Assembly (NCBI GenBank): GCA_029204225.1
Contig: CM055101.1
Location: forward strand, 41,068,927 to 41,132,926
DNA length: 64,000 nt
Direction: 5' to 3'
Origin: Diphasiastrum complanatum
Taxonomy: Eukaryota; Streptophyta; Lycopodiopsida; Lycopodiales; Lycopodiaceae
A program made the position numbers and the translations under genes. Below, in pieces: positions 11,950-23,502 of this stretch. The notes beneath the pieces were generated by a model, which ran no database searches, had not been told where the DNA came from, and was given only the letters and a program-made list of their open reading frames with translations. Each line of letters begins with the position of its first letter. Positions within the stretch are counted from its first letter, which is position 1.

Positions 11950-12844
11950 TAGCTTGTTTGACACGGCAATTCAATGATGAATGTTCGCTTTTCGCAATAG
12001 AAACAAGGGCTTCGTACCTTATTTGTTGAAGAAGAAGAAATTTGCTTTTGCTTCGCCTTAGATGGATCGTCCTTGAACCAACAATATGCTTCTTTGTGAC
12101 TTTTCCTAGAAATAGAACACTTAGAATTCTTAGAACCATTAGTACATTGTTTCTTTTTATTTTTTGGATTTTTCTTGTTGTTGTATGCAACAAGAGCTTG
12201 AGATTGTGCATTAATCTTTGTTGTCCCATAAGTTTGGGATCTTGATTCTTCTTGATGAAGAATTCTAGCCACATCATCGTAGCTTGGCGATTTCTCTCTA
12301 ACATTTAATGTGGTGACAAGATGCTAGATTTGTGGAGGAAGCCCATTGAGGATGACACTAACAATGTCTAGGTCATCTACAACCTTGCCTACATCCTTCA
12401 ATTGATCTACCACATCTTTGATTCTCATCAAGTATGGTGTCATAGCTTCTCTCTCATTCATCTTCAAGGTATGAAACTTTTTCTTGAGGGAGAGGATCCT
12501 AGTGGTGGAAGATGTCTCAAACATTTGTTGGAATTCCGCCCAACCATCCCTAGATGATTTGACATTAGCGACATGTGGAATAAGGCTATCCTTAATAGAC
12601 ATATTGATTATGGCTAGTGCTCTACTAGCTCTTGTATCAAAAACCTTTTCCTCTTGAAAGTTGTATCCTCCTCATCAAATGTATCATTTTCAAGAGGAGG
12701 AGGAGATTCTTCTTCTCCTATTGTCAAATCCCATAGGTCTAACATAACCAAAATATTCTTGACTTTAAATTTCCAAATCATGTAACTTTTACCATCTAAT
12801 TTGGAACTTTCACCAAGGAAAATAAATTCTCTCTTTTCAGCCAC
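11950..12844 (-). pseudogene. Ty1/copia gag, decayed
   Basis: The gag of a minus-strand copia element, in three pieces. The N-terminus at 12844-12614 has the usual LDGKSYMIWKFKVKNIL block. The middle at 12602-12324 is the capsid-like UBN2/Retrotran_gag region (TTRILSLKKKFHTLKM, YLMRIKDVVDQLKDVGK, SVILNGLPPQI). The end at 12272-11950 is basic and holds a degraded zinc knuckle in which CSISRKSHKEAYCW stands for a CCHC box with its second Cys lost. Frames change between the pieces. Protease, integrase and RT are absent, so the element is cut at about 11950. The primer-binding site and LTR to its right fit a 5' end. Confidence 0.85.
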
Positions 12845-13146
12845 GAAGTATATGTAAAGATCTTCCTAGAAACCACACAAAAAAGACTTTATAGGCAAAA
12901 TCTGATAACAAAACCAGATTTACCTCTTGCTCCTTTTGTGCCCTCTAGAGAGAGTGAATCTCCATAGCTTGCTGAAATTTCAGTTTGAGCATGCAAGTTA
13001 TAGATCAAACTTTTTTGTTTGCCCCTTTGAGTAGCTAAGACCCTTGCATAATACTTTTGATAAAAATTTGCACCAACAATGTGATATGAACAAAGATACG
13101 TTTCAAGGAGGCCAAGATTCCTATCTTGAAAAATGCAAAGTTTGTT

Positions 13147-13158
13147 GCTTTGATACCA
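13147..13158 (-). promoter_or_regulatory. Primer-binding site, variant
   Basis: Minus-strand TGGTATCAAAGC, one base from the standard initiator-Met primer site, about 300 bases upstream of the gag start at 12844. Sequence from 13159 rightwards is probably the 5' LTR of that element, but its start was not resolved. Confidence 0.65.
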
Positions 13159-13655
13159 AATGTAGATGATTTCAAATGTGATTGGGGTGAATCTCAGATC
13201 TACCAATCAAGAACCTTTATATCTAGAAAATAGTGGACAGCCATAGAACAACAATCTTCAAGAAAGAGGAAGCGAAAATTGAGAGAGAAAACTCAAAGCT
13301 TGTATTGCACAAAATGAATCCCACTCTATTCTCCTAATGTGGAGAGGTACGAATAGATGGGACATGATAAATGTAAAGGCTCTAGAATGGAGAGCCAAAC
13401 ACCAACAATCCATGGAATTGAATAGCCAACAAATGTAACTCCTCATAGGAGTGAACATGAAGTGTCAAACTCATATAGACTCGAAAGGCCATTTTTAGAA
13501 TGGGCCTTATAACCTTACAAGATGAATTAGTATTATAAATAAAGCCCCCCATGGGTATAGAACATTGGTAGGGTCTAAGCTTAACATTGAACTTGACATT
13601 AGACCATAGAAACTTTGGCCTAGGAGGGTACTTGGTGATGTGCAGATCCGTCAAC
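13159..13655 (-). repeat. Probable 5' LTR of the 12-kb copia element
   Basis: Inferred from position just upstream of the primer-binding site. No second LTR copy exists in the window to set its boundary, and another copia fragment in the opposite orientation begins near 13660, so the LTR may be truncated. Confidence 0.35.
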
Positions 13656-13662
13656 ATATACT

Positions 13663-13831
13663 GGTGGATCGACACTTCATATGAGAGAAAGCGTATAGTC
13701 ATGAAGTTCAAATGGTTTATTGTGACATAATGACGAAGGAAATCTTTGCTAAAGCTCTTAGTAAAATGAAATTTGAGAAATTTTGATGGATGCTAGGTGT
13801 TAGTGTAAATAAAATAGGCATTGAGGGGGGT
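13663..13831 (+). pseudogene. Ty1/copia RNase H tail with polypurine tract
   Basis: A plus-strand scrap ending EIFAKALSKMKFEKF, one stop, then WMLGVS, the usual last residues of a copia polyprotein. It is followed by the polypurine tract ATTGAGGGGGG at about 13820-13831. The right side should therefore be a 3' LTR. Confidence 0.75.
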
Positions 13832-14200
13832 GGTTGAAATAAATGTCTAATTTACCCCTTAAGGTTGTGCATTATTGTAACTTATAAGCTATGCATATGC
13901 CATGGGTGTATCAATCATTTACATTGTGAACCCATCTTGTGCACATTTTAGCAAGTAGGTCAAGCAGGACACACGATCCACTTGACACCTAGAGCTGAAT
14001 CTAGTAAATGACCCCTCGTGGATAACCATCATGCATGTACGACACGTGGCACACGGGCCATTTTTGATCTTGAGGGGTTGCCATGTCCTCTTATCAATTA
14101 ATTATTCACTTGTTGAAATCCATATCTCTTGTATCTAATGATCTATGTTATGCTATTGATGTGTTTATTATCATCTATCATAGTCATGATTGAAGTAGGT
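13832..14200 (+). repeat. Probable 3' LTR following the 13.8-kb polypurine tract
   Basis: Begins TGGTTGAAATAAATGTC immediately after the polypurine tract, the position of a 3' LTR. The right edge is not defined because no partner LTR is present. Ty3/gypsy sequence of opposite orientation starts near 14230. Confidence 0.4.
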
Positions 14201-14229
14201 CTTATAGCATTTGTTCCCACTTAAAAATA

Positions 14230-15010
14230 ATTCTCCTCTCTAAGGCATAAAATATGGGAATCTCAGTTCGAGGTCTTGCTCCTTTTGAAAGTGTCCTCAT
14301 CCCTGAATCTACCCTTCTAATGGACCAAATACACTTGATGTTTCCTCAAACCTCGTTGATGAACATCAACAATAACTGCTTATTCCAAAGTTACAAAGGT
14401 CAATTGATTCTGCAACTCACGTAGTACATCTTCTAGAATAATATTATTCTTCCCACCAAGTCATTCTTTTAAACAACTAACGTGGAAAACAAGATGATCC
14501 ATTAATCATTGAGGAAGATCTAGTTCATAGGAATTTTGATTGAGTTTCTTTATAATCTAGAATGGCCCACTATATCTTGAGGAGGACTTGTAGCATTTTT
14601 TGGTTTTCAGCACCTTGGAATCTTTTGCAATTCAAAGGTAGACCCGATTTCCCACCTCGAATACCCTAGGCAGCCTGTTTTAATTGGGGTAAAACTAGGC
14701 CCTATCTTGGGCCTCTTTCACATAATTTTGAGCAACATAGAACGTTTCCTTCATATCTTGCAAAAAATCTTATTGCTACCTTCATCTTGAGACCTTCGAG
14801 ACTCACATAGATAGGAGCTCTCGGTTCAATACTTACATCAACACGAATGTACTATAACCCATCGCTAAGTTCTTAACACTGTTATAATCAAACTCAATCA
14901 TTGCTAGGTATCTTTTCCATTCCGACTTTTTTTTGGAGACACATGCATGGAGCATATCTTCCATAGACTAGCTAGTATGCTCACTTTGACCATCCGACTT
15001 GAAGGAAAAC
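14230..15010 (-). pseudogene. Ty3/gypsy integrase end, decayed
   Basis: On the minus strand from 15010, KSDGQSEHTS, stop, SMEDMLHACVS and YLAMIEFDYNS are the end of a Ty3/gypsy integrase core. They are followed by KEAQDRA and the C-terminal region with VFEVGN, VGHSRL and a VFHVS-like block near 14480. This order is diagnostic of chromovirus-like gypsy pol C-termini. Many stops and frameshifts are present. No LTR was identified on either side. Confidence 0.75.
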
Positions 15011-15389
15011 AAGAGCCAAGGCATCAAGATCTAACTATCAAACAATCTCCACAAGACAAATGAGGGAAAAGGATAGGCGCCCTCAAGGAGAGAGAGAAAG
15101 TAGTAATGTAAGCAAAAAAATGGAGAGCAATGCTTAGCAAGATGTAAACATGGTATACACAATGAGCATACAAGTACTCTACCTGGATGTGGCCAAGTGC
15201 CAACAAACCCTAAGCTTAACCACTTACTAAATGTAGGGCACCCCCAAAAGTCAAGATAGGGCCCCTAAACAAAATTAGACCCCTAAGGACCCATACACCA
15301 AATGAACACACTCAACAGAAACAACCAATACAAACAATGACAATACTTTTAATGAGATACATTAGTACACCCTTTCACACACACGGAAT
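15011..15389. other. Intergenic, no gene recognised
   Basis: AT-rich spacer between the gypsy remnant and the Helitron. The 5' end of the Helitron (a TC terminus after an A) should lie here but cannot be picked out without a second copy. Confidence 0.4.
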
Positions 15390-16124
15390 ATGTTATTGAC
15401 CACGAAACAACATATACAGTCATTGCTTTTTGTGAAGGACACAATCCAATAAGTTTGTTTAAGGATAAATATGCAGAAGAATTAAATTTTCCGACTTTAT
15501 ATCATGGGCATGCATGACAAACAAATGAAACAACAAATACACATACCAAGATATTGCTAAATGGGAACTCCAACGTTATAGTCATCGATTTGCACAACAC
15601 ACAACAAACTTGTTTTTCAAAGCCATTAAAATTTTAATCTTCCAAATCATTAGTTCCATTTATATACGTCTTTGAAAAGGTACATTAAATCATCAACCTC
15701 TTATAGTTGTTGATGTACTATGTGACAGTAACATTGAAAGTTTGTTACATTTAAGTCTTGCCTTCAAGGATTTTTCGAATATACAAACATCTCTAGATTA
15801 CAGATATAATTTACAAAAAAAAAATATTTGCTATAATTCGTCAATTTGGACTCCCAACTTTTTTTTAAACTTTGTCTTGTGTTGAAACAAGATGGACATC
15901 GTTAATTTGTTTGCAATATCTAAACTCGAACACAGTACATGCATCCGATTACTCTAATGAAAATGCATATTTTAGAGCTCTTTTACGAATGGATCCAACT
16001 ACATGTGCTAGATATTACGTAGCAAAAACTAATGCACTGAGATTATTGTTATAAAAAATCCAGCCATACTAGGAAATATCTCAGATTACTTTTTGTTACA
16101 GAATTTCAACATCGTGGAAGTCAG

Positions 16125-16133
16125 CACGATCAT
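16125..16133 (+). other. HUH nuclease motif of the Helitron Rep domain
   Basis: Codons for His-Asp-His, the metal-binding HUH motif of rolling-circle replication initiators, in the context EFQHRGSQHDHGMIWI. Confidence 0.8.
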
Positions 16134-16662
16134 GGAATGATTTGGATAAAACATGTTCTTACATACAACAATAACAACGAATGCGACATTACAACTTTTA
16201 TTGACCGATTTATTTCGTGTGACCACAATAAATTACTTCCAAAAAATCGAGATATTCAAACTCACAAATATAAGCGAACATGCTTTCGCAAAAGAAACCT
16301 TGGACATTGTAGATTTCATTATATGATTCTAAAACCCATGCATACAACTATGATTCTTAAACCTTATCATGATAAAGAACGTGAATTGCAATCGTACTAT
16401 GCTCGATTGTATAAAAATATTTATGGACAAATCAATTGTATTGATACAACGATTGACATATCATTCATAGCATGGATTGATTCATTGCATAGAAATATGC
16501 ATGACTACACAGGCATTGTGCAGTAATATTAACAAACAAACCATTTTTTTGCGAGGAAATCTTGTTGATATTTATATGAACGCATGTAATCCTACTATAT
16601 CTAAATTATGGAATGCAAACATGGACATTCAATACATTTTAAAAATATATGCTGCTGCAAGT

Positions 16663-16686
16663 TATTGTACAGCTTACTTGTCTAAA
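16663..16686 (+). other. Two-tyrosine catalytic motif of the Helitron Rep domain
   Basis: Encodes YCTAYLSK, matching the Y-x3-Y-x2-K arrangement of the two nucleophilic tyrosines in Helitron Rep. Confidence 0.8.
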
Positions 16687-17594
16687 ACTGACACAACTAT
16701 GTGATGTATGTTGCAAAAAACTATCAAAACATCGATAGCACAAGGTGATGACACATTTACTCGATTAAAAAATGTAGGCAATACTTTCTAAATACCCAAC
16801 AAATGAGTGAACAACAAGCAGCTTTTATTGTTTTATCACTACCATTACATGCTTCAACAAGAACATTTACTTTTATCAATACAAATCCTGAACACAAACG
16901 TGCATTTGTTTTACATTTGTTGGGTATTCAAATAGGATTTACATTTGTTGCAATTAAATTCTACAGACAACAAAACACAAATCGAAAAATACATAGAACG
17001 CCCTTTTGAATATAATGACATGTGTTTAGCAACATATATTTTTCAATATCGTGAAACTGCTTCAGGTATTCGTCAACGTAAAATCGAACAAATAATTTGA
17101 TATGTACACTATAACATACATAAAGATCTCATAAATTTTTATCGTGAACAATCACCATTATACAAATCATTATCTAATACAAAGAACACAATACACGAAC
17201 CGTTTTCTACATACAAAGATGCTTACGATTATTATTATTTTTATAATAGAACACAATCACAAACATTTTATTATAATTACAATCTTGGTTTGAATACATC
17301 CATAAGTGATTCACAACAGAACACATCTTCGTCAATGAACACATCTTCATTGAACATGAACACATTAAATTACAGTGAACATACATGTTGTTATAATATC
17401 AACCTTGATATTCTTCGAAAAAAAAAAAACTGATATGTGAACATCTAACCAAATACATCTAACACACAATATTCTCGACGAAAATAAATATTTTGAATAT
17501 ATACGATCGTTAAATATGGAAAACACCTCGTTTTTACAGATATTATGTATCGCAAACAAATCTGACCAAAACAAAAAATCACTTGTTTTTGATC

Positions 17595-17618
17595 GGTGGA
17601 GCAGGAACTGGCAAAACA
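17595..17618 (+). other. Walker A motif of the PIF1-like helicase
   Basis: Encodes GGAGTGKT followed by FTL. It is out of frame with the longest downstream open segment (from 17856), showing at least one frameshift between motif I and the rest of the helicase. Confidence 0.85.
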
Positions 17619-18700
17619 TTTACCTTGTTAGTTATAGTACAAGGTTTATTACATCATTACTACAATTTTAAATCAACTCACCAAAGGCCTTATTATTAGC
17701 ATATACTGGAAAAGCAGCGTTCAATATACATGGTACCACAATTCATTCGGCCCTTCATATTCCTATAACTGTAGTACATCTTACATCATTATCTTTTGAT
17801 ACGTTACAAAAACTTTCAATTAAATACAAAGATTTACAACTTCTAGTATATATCCTTGATTAATCATAGGACATTCCAATTTGCAGATCAACGACTACGT
17901 GCAATCAAACATAAATCTGATGAATTTTTTGGAGGCCTTGATGTCATTACATGTGGTGACATGTTCCAAGTTGGGCCTGTACGTGATTCTTGGATATTTG
18001 AAATGAAAGACAAAACAATGAATTTAGTTGAAAAGTCCTATTGGCACACATTGCCCAAATGCTACGAACTATCACAAACGATGCGTCAAGAAAATACAGA
18101 TTTTATTGATGTGTTAAATAGACTACGTGAAACACAACACAACAACATTGATTTAGATTGGCTAAATAGTCATTGCTACATACCATATTTATCTATACCA
18201 AATACACCATACATATGTCAAACAAACAAAACTGTGTTTGAATACAATAGACAAGCTTTTGAAAATGCAATTGGTAAAACATTTATTTTTCGATCTATCA
18301 ACATATGTTCTAATACATGCAACAACAAAATTTCAATCCTTGATAATCCCAACCAAACTGTTGCACTCTTGAAAACAATACAAGTTAAAACTGAAATGCT
18401 CGTCGAAATTTGTGGCACAAATATTAGTATTGAAAATGGACTTGTTAATGGTGCAGATGGTATTTTTCAAACAAAAATGACAATTCAAGTAATCGACATT
18501 ATATGGATTGAATTTTTTGATATAACAATAGGTACAAAAACAAAGTATGAACATTCTCATATATATGAATTTGACAATTTAAACAAAAAATGGACTCCAA
18601 CTCATAAAATATTAAAAGAATTTCAAATTGGACACTCGGCTTTATATACAGTAACTAGAAAACAGTTTTCAATCCATGTTGCAATTGCACGTAGAATACA

Positions 18701-18705
18701 TTGTG
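18701..18705 (+). repeat. Target-site duplication (left)
   Basis: TTGTG immediately before the LTR start; the same five bases follow the right LTR at 23498-23502. Confidence 0.9.
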
Positions 18706-19537
18706 TGTGAAAAATGCAAAAATAGGCTTGGTAGAGGCCAAAAATCTTGTATATAGATAAACACACATGTGTGGAGCCTGTTCCCACGTGTGAAAATAAT
18801 GTACTTGTCATGAACCATAATCATATAGGCTGTACATATGATTTAATTCAAGTTCTAGTGGCTAAAAAGGCCAAAAACTAGTTTTCTAGACATATGACAC
18901 ATGGCATTAATCTATTGATTGCATGAGCCACATCCTTTGGTTAGGTTTCATATCACATGTGTAGAGGACAGCTCACATGTGTGGAATAGGCTGAAGTACG
19001 CAAATTTTGACTTCTAGAAGATTTCCAAGTAGATCTCCATATAGAAGGAAAATGGACCAAAAGTGCTCAAAATAGAAGGTTTTGTCCAAGTGTCATTTTT
19101 GCATGATGAATCATCATATGACAAAGCACCTGCACACATGTGGGATCAGAGGGATGATCAGTACCACGAGCTTTCATTTATTGTATATATAGAGCCACAT
19201 TTGGCCATAATCATTGTGAGACACCAATCTTGGTTTTGGAAGCAATTTTGAGTGATTCTCTCCATTTGTCTACATTTGTTTTGATTGTTTTGAGGTTCTA
19301 TCAATGTGTACTTGATTTTCAGGTTGGAGTCCGTACTCAAACAGTGTTTCACACATGTGAAACCATAAAGTACACTTACCTTCAATTAATGATTGTTCTT
19401 GTTAGGATTTTGTGTCTAGAATTGACCTAGATTGATCTTAATCTGAAGGAGATTGATAGATCAAGTAATCTGACAACCAATCTCTCTTGAGGATCAGATT
19501 AGGATCCACTCTTGATCCTTTTTGTACTTTTTCCACA
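18706..19537 (+). repeat. 5' LTR (832 bases)
   Basis: Starts TGTGAAAAATGC and ends CTTTTTCCACA, with canonical TG...CA termini. It matches 22666-23497 over its full length with about 22 substitutions and no indels. Confidence 0.93.
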
Positions 19538-19549
19538 TGGTATCAGAGC
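19538..19549 (+). promoter_or_regulatory. Primer-binding site (tRNA-iMet)
   Basis: TGGTATCAGAGC starting at the first base after the 5' LTR. Confidence 0.9.
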
Positions 19550-21207
19550 CAAGTACAAGAGGTTTTGTTGAAATTGATAGGGTTAATCCAAATTAAAGCC
19601 AAAATTAGCAGTTTTTTGGAAACTAGTCAAATTTTGTGTAGCGAGTTGGATTTGATAGCTATCCTCAAAATTTTTGGTCCAGATCTTGTTGTGGGCTGTA
19701 GGAACCCTTTTCACACGTGTGAGGCCGTACAGCTCCGGTTTTGACTGAGAAATTTCAAAAATTTGTAGAATTTGACTCACGTACAATTTGAGTGATTTTT
19801 AGTGCAAAATCAAGCATTTTCTATAGAGAATCTAATCCCTAGATTAGTTTTTGGATTAGATCAGCCAAGAAATTAAATTTGAGGCTTGAATTAGGTGCAT
19901 TAATTGATTATCTCTGATTTTTTGAGTGCATGTTGAAGTTGAGAGAGATTTTGCTAAAAATCATAGATTAAGAAGTGATATGCAAGGTGAGAGGTTGAAA
20001 TCCATTGTACCATCACTCTAGATTTGTTCAAGAGTGATAGGGTCAAGTTTAGAAGCATCAATTTGCTAGAAAACATCCTTGGATCTGTCCTCCAAGTGAA
20101 ACCTTTGAGAGTTTCTAGTGCATATAGAGCATCTATGCAAATCTTTTGTAGAATTTGACATAGATTGGCTTAAATTGAGAGTTCTAGAAAAGAGATTGAG
20201 ATCCAAGTCACATTGTTCTACTCAATTTGTTTGAGTGATTGTAAGGTTTGAAAAGCGTCATTAAGGTGTCTATGACAAATGTGTAGAGAGACATCTAATT
20301 TTCTAAGAGTTCCTTCCTTTGGAGAGGGCAAGATCTAGAAGCTCATTATGTGTTGTTATTGGTGGAGAATTTGTCTTCTCCTATGTGATCAAATCTTTCT
20401 AAGTGGCATTAGATCTTTGAATCACAATATCTTAGTGAGAAAAATCACAACTTTTGATCTTGAATTTCATTCCAAGTCTTAAAAAGTAGAGTAATTGGTG
20501 GAATCCAATAGGAGTGATTGAATTCAATTTGTTGAGCAAAAATTGACATAGTATGTATGAAACTCAAATTAGTTCTATTCAACTTTCTTTGTGAGAGTGC
20601 GAGGGTCAATTTGTGATCCCATTGGATGTCTAGAATGAGGAGGAGTCCATATTTGGGTATTCATGCATGGTTGAGATCTTTGTGAATCTCTAGTTGTCTA
20701 ATTTTTTAAGCTTTGTGAAAAATTGGTGGTATAGTTTGTTGTCAAATCAAATCAATTTCATTCTAAATCTCAAGTGTGAGATTATTTGGGTTAAGAGTGA
20801 GTCCAAAAGAAGTGATTAAGTTTTATTTTCTTGTATTTGAAACAAAACCCATCTTTTGTTCAAGAATCTCAAGTGTTGAGAGAACTATTCAAGTGAAAAG
20901 GAAAATCTAGGTGTCAAATCTTTTTCATATCCATTTCAACTTTCAAAAGAAAGAGTCAGTGGTATTTGATGAGTTCAATAGGATATTGGATCTGATTTCT
21001 TTAGTGATTTGATTCAAAGATTATGTGCTTTTGTCTTAGTGATCAAAGCAAAGTTTCCAAGTGACTAGTCATTATTGTGAAGATTGATTCTTAGGTTTGT
21101 GAGCTAGGTCTTTTGTAGATCCTTCTAGATTGTTGAAGATGTTCAAATCTAGTCACTTGAAAGTCACAAATTACATTTGTAGAATCATATCATAGGTTTT
21201 TATTCAC
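19550..21207 (+). other. Non-coding leader of the LTR element
   Basis: About 1.6 kb without a credible ORF. It is rich in GTGA and TTGA words and in weakly repeated phrases such as AGTGATTGAATT, AGAGTGA and TCAAGTG. Long structured leaders are typical of LARD-type elements. Confidence 0.6.
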
Positions 21208-22511
21208 ATGGCATCAATAGGTGGCATCCTATTGAAGGAAAGAAAGTATCCTAAGTGCAACCTTTGTGGCAAGGGAGGATATTTTTTCTCAAGATGCTAC
21301 AAAAAGAAGACCAATCCATCCAAGGAGAACCAAAGCAAGGGGGCTGAGGTGAAGGATGGAGCTTCAAGTTCAAAATGCAAATACAAGAAGGACAAGTCCA
21401 AGGAAAGGTGTTTCCTTTGTGGAAAGGTGAATGAGGCTTGGAGTCTCACAAGGACTTGCAAGATTTGTCTTCAAGAGTCCATCACAACACGTGTCAAATC
21501 TTTTGAAATTTTTCATTTGGAAGTGCATTGTTTGGTTCAAGATGCAAAGATAGTTTTACTTTCAGGAAAGTAACTTGGATCTATTTCATGTCCTTGGAAA
21601 GTATTTTTCTTGGAACTTTGGACAAATTCAAACTTATTGTTATTATCCAAGAGAAATCAATCAAGAATAAGGAGCAATCACAAAATAAAAATAGTTTCAT
21701 TTATGCTCTCATGTCAACTTATGAAGACCCATTTTGCTTTGAAGAGATTTTTGTATCTCAAAGGTGGATTAAGGCAATACTAGTTGAGTGTGATGCCTTA
21801 AAAGATAGCAAAATATGTTTTCCTTGTAAGCTTACATTAGTTATGAAGTCAAGGAAATGGAAATATCTTCATAATGTAGGATCTTCTGGTTTCAATAAGA
21901 TCATGAATGATATGTTCATTCATAAAGATGAAAATTGTAAGATTTCAATCTTAAAGGCAAGTTGTAAACTTCTTATGAGAATAAGTGAAGCATCCAAAGT
22001 GGACACTTATATCCATAAGCAAGTAGTTAGCCATATTGAGATGGAATTGCCTTTTGATTTCAATATTAGAAAAATCATGCCAAGTTGTGGTGATCTTTGG
22101 ACTTATGTTTCTAGCATAAGGAATTTTGATAATCATAGGAAGTGCATATTGTGTGGTCATAGTTGTTGTGATCATTATGAGACATGGAGGTCTCGGATTT
22201 CCACCAAGAAGGAGAACCATGAAGAGGATCTTAAATAATCATCTCAAGGTTCAAGTGTGCCAGGGATTGAGGAGGAGAGACCTTCTCAAGTTGTGATTCC
22301 AAAAAGAAAATCAAGAAACATGGTTGAGCCCATGTGGCTCACTTTTCAAGGGAAAGAGAAGCATATATCATGTGAAGAAGCAAGCCTCAAGGTCAAGCAT
22401 CTACATGAAAATTGGAAGGAATCAATTTTGGAGGTGCTAGGATGGTGCAAAGCTCTCAAGCTCATCAAAGATGTCAACATCAAGGGTATAAATACCTGTC
22501 CTGTCATGTAA
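21208..22511 (+). pseudogene. Internal open segments of the LTR element
   Basis: Three overlapping or adjacent frames. At 21208-21573 (121 codons) a basic, Lys-rich protein contains CNLCGKGGYFFSRC, a CCHC zinc knuckle in which the His is Tyr, and a second Cys pair in CFLCGK. At 21528-22238 (236 codons) the part STYEDPFCFEEIFVSQRW resembles the linker just before copia RT. After that comes a long stretch I do not recognise, with Cys and His near the end (CILCGHSCCDHYE). At 22257-22511 is a third short open segment. Together they look like a deleted gag-pol with perhaps captured foreign sequence. No catalytic domain is present. Confidence 0.5.
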
Positions 22512-22651
22512 TTAATCGTTGCTATCATGGATATGGTGATTTAAGATCAACATCAAGCTCATTGGCTGATCTTCACACCTTTTGAACCAGCAAAGACCAA
22601 TTTAGCCCATGGAGTCAAGTTCAAGATCATCATGTTTTCCATCAAGCTAGA

Positions 22652-22665
22652 TTTTTGAGGAGGAG
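22652..22665 (+). promoter_or_regulatory. Polypurine tract
   Basis: TTTTTGAGGAGGAG ends directly at the 3' LTR start and would prime plus-strand synthesis. Confidence 0.75.
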
Positions 22666-23497
22666 TGTGAAAAATGCAAAAATAAGTTTGGTAGAGGCCA
22701 AAAATCTTGTATATAGATAAACACACACGTGTGGAGCCTATTCCCACGTGTGAAAATAATGTACTTGTCATGTACCATAATCATATAGGTTGTACATATG
22801 ATTTAATTCAAGTTCTAGTGGCTAAAAAGGCCAAAAACTAGTTTTCTAGACATATGACACATGGCATTAATCTATTGATTGCATGAGCCACATCCTTTGG
22901 TTAGGTTTCATATCACATGTGTAGAGGACAGCTCACATGTGTGGAATAGGCTGAAGTAGGCGAATTTTGACTTCTAGAAGATTTCCAAGTAGATCTCCAT
23001 ATAGAAGGAAAATGGACCAAAAGTGCTCAAAATAGAAGGTTTTGTCCAAGTGTCAGTTTTGCATGATGAATCATCATATGACAAAGCACCTTCACACATG
23101 TGGGATCAGAGGGATGATCAGTACCACGAGCTTCCATTTATTGTATATATAGAGCCACATTTGGCCATAATCATTGTGAGACACCAATTTTGGTTTTGGA
23201 AGCAATTTTGAGTGATTCTCTCCATTTGTCTACATTTGTTTTGATTGTTTTGAGGTTCTATCAATGTGTACTTGATTTTCAGGTTGGAGTTCATACTCAG
23301 ACAGTGTTTCACACGTGTGAAACCATAAAGTACACTTACCTTCAATTAATGATTGTTCTTGTTAGGATTTTGTGTCTAGAATTGATCTAGATTGATCTTA
23401 ATCTGAAGGAGATTGATAGATCAAATAATTTGACAACCAATCCCTCTTGAGGATCAGATTAGGATCCACTCTTGGTCCTTTTTGTACTTTTTGCACA
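22666..23497 (+). repeat. 3' LTR (832 bases)
   Basis: Starts TGTGAAAAATGC and ends CTTTTTGCACA. Partner of 18706-19537. Confidence 0.93.
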
Positions 23498-23502
23498 TTG
23501 TG
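23498..23502 (+). repeat. Target-site duplication (right)
   Basis: TTGTG, identical to 18701-18705. Confidence 0.9.

Larger units (their letters stand above)
15390..18705 (+). pseudogene. Helitron Rep-helicase (RepHel), animal-type, broken
   Basis: A rolling-circle transposon protein decayed by stops and frameshifts but with its domain order intact. Near 15433 EGHNPISLFKDKYAEELNFP is the Helitron-like N domain. At 15985 MDPTTCARYY follows. At 16101 EFQHRGSQHDHGMIWIK holds the HUH nuclease motif. At 16261 TCFRKRNLGHCRF is a Cys-rich block, then at 16615 NANMDIQYIL and the two-tyrosine motif YCTAYLSK. A PIF1-like helicase follows: Walker A GGAGTGKT at 17595, a degraded Walker B near 17850, GDMFQVGPV, QTMRQENTDF, and the end ARRIHC at 18704. 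The NANMDIQ-type block is the form I know from animal Helitrons; plant Helitrons usually read YDAHINVE there. The region is far richer in A and T than its neighbours. It is interrupted by the LTR element at 18706. Confidence 0.88.
18706..23497 (+). mobile_element. Complete but non-autonomous LTR retrotransposon
   Basis: A structurally complete element: two 832-base LTRs, a primer-binding site directly after the left LTR, a polypurine tract directly before the right LTR and a perfect TTGTG target duplication. By eye the LTRs differ at about 22 positions (about 97.4% identical), mostly transitions, so the insertion is fairly young. The interior is only about 3.1 kb. The first 1.6 kb lacks any gene, and the rest carries short open segments with a zinc-knuckle-like piece and one copia-like phrase, but no protease, integrase or RT. 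It must have moved using enzymes from another element (LARD-like). It sits in the helicase end of the Helitron. Confidence 0.93.

Noticed and set aside
15390-18705. Organelle-derived or contaminating AT-rich DNA
   Set aside because: The AT-richness is explained by Helitron coding sequence, and the LTR element nested in it with a clean target duplication ties it to the surrounding plant sequence. No chloroplast or mitochondrial gene is seen.
23023-23390. Short frames repeated at 19063-19430 and 23023-23390
   Set aside because: They are copies of each other because they lie in the two LTRs of one element. Not genes.
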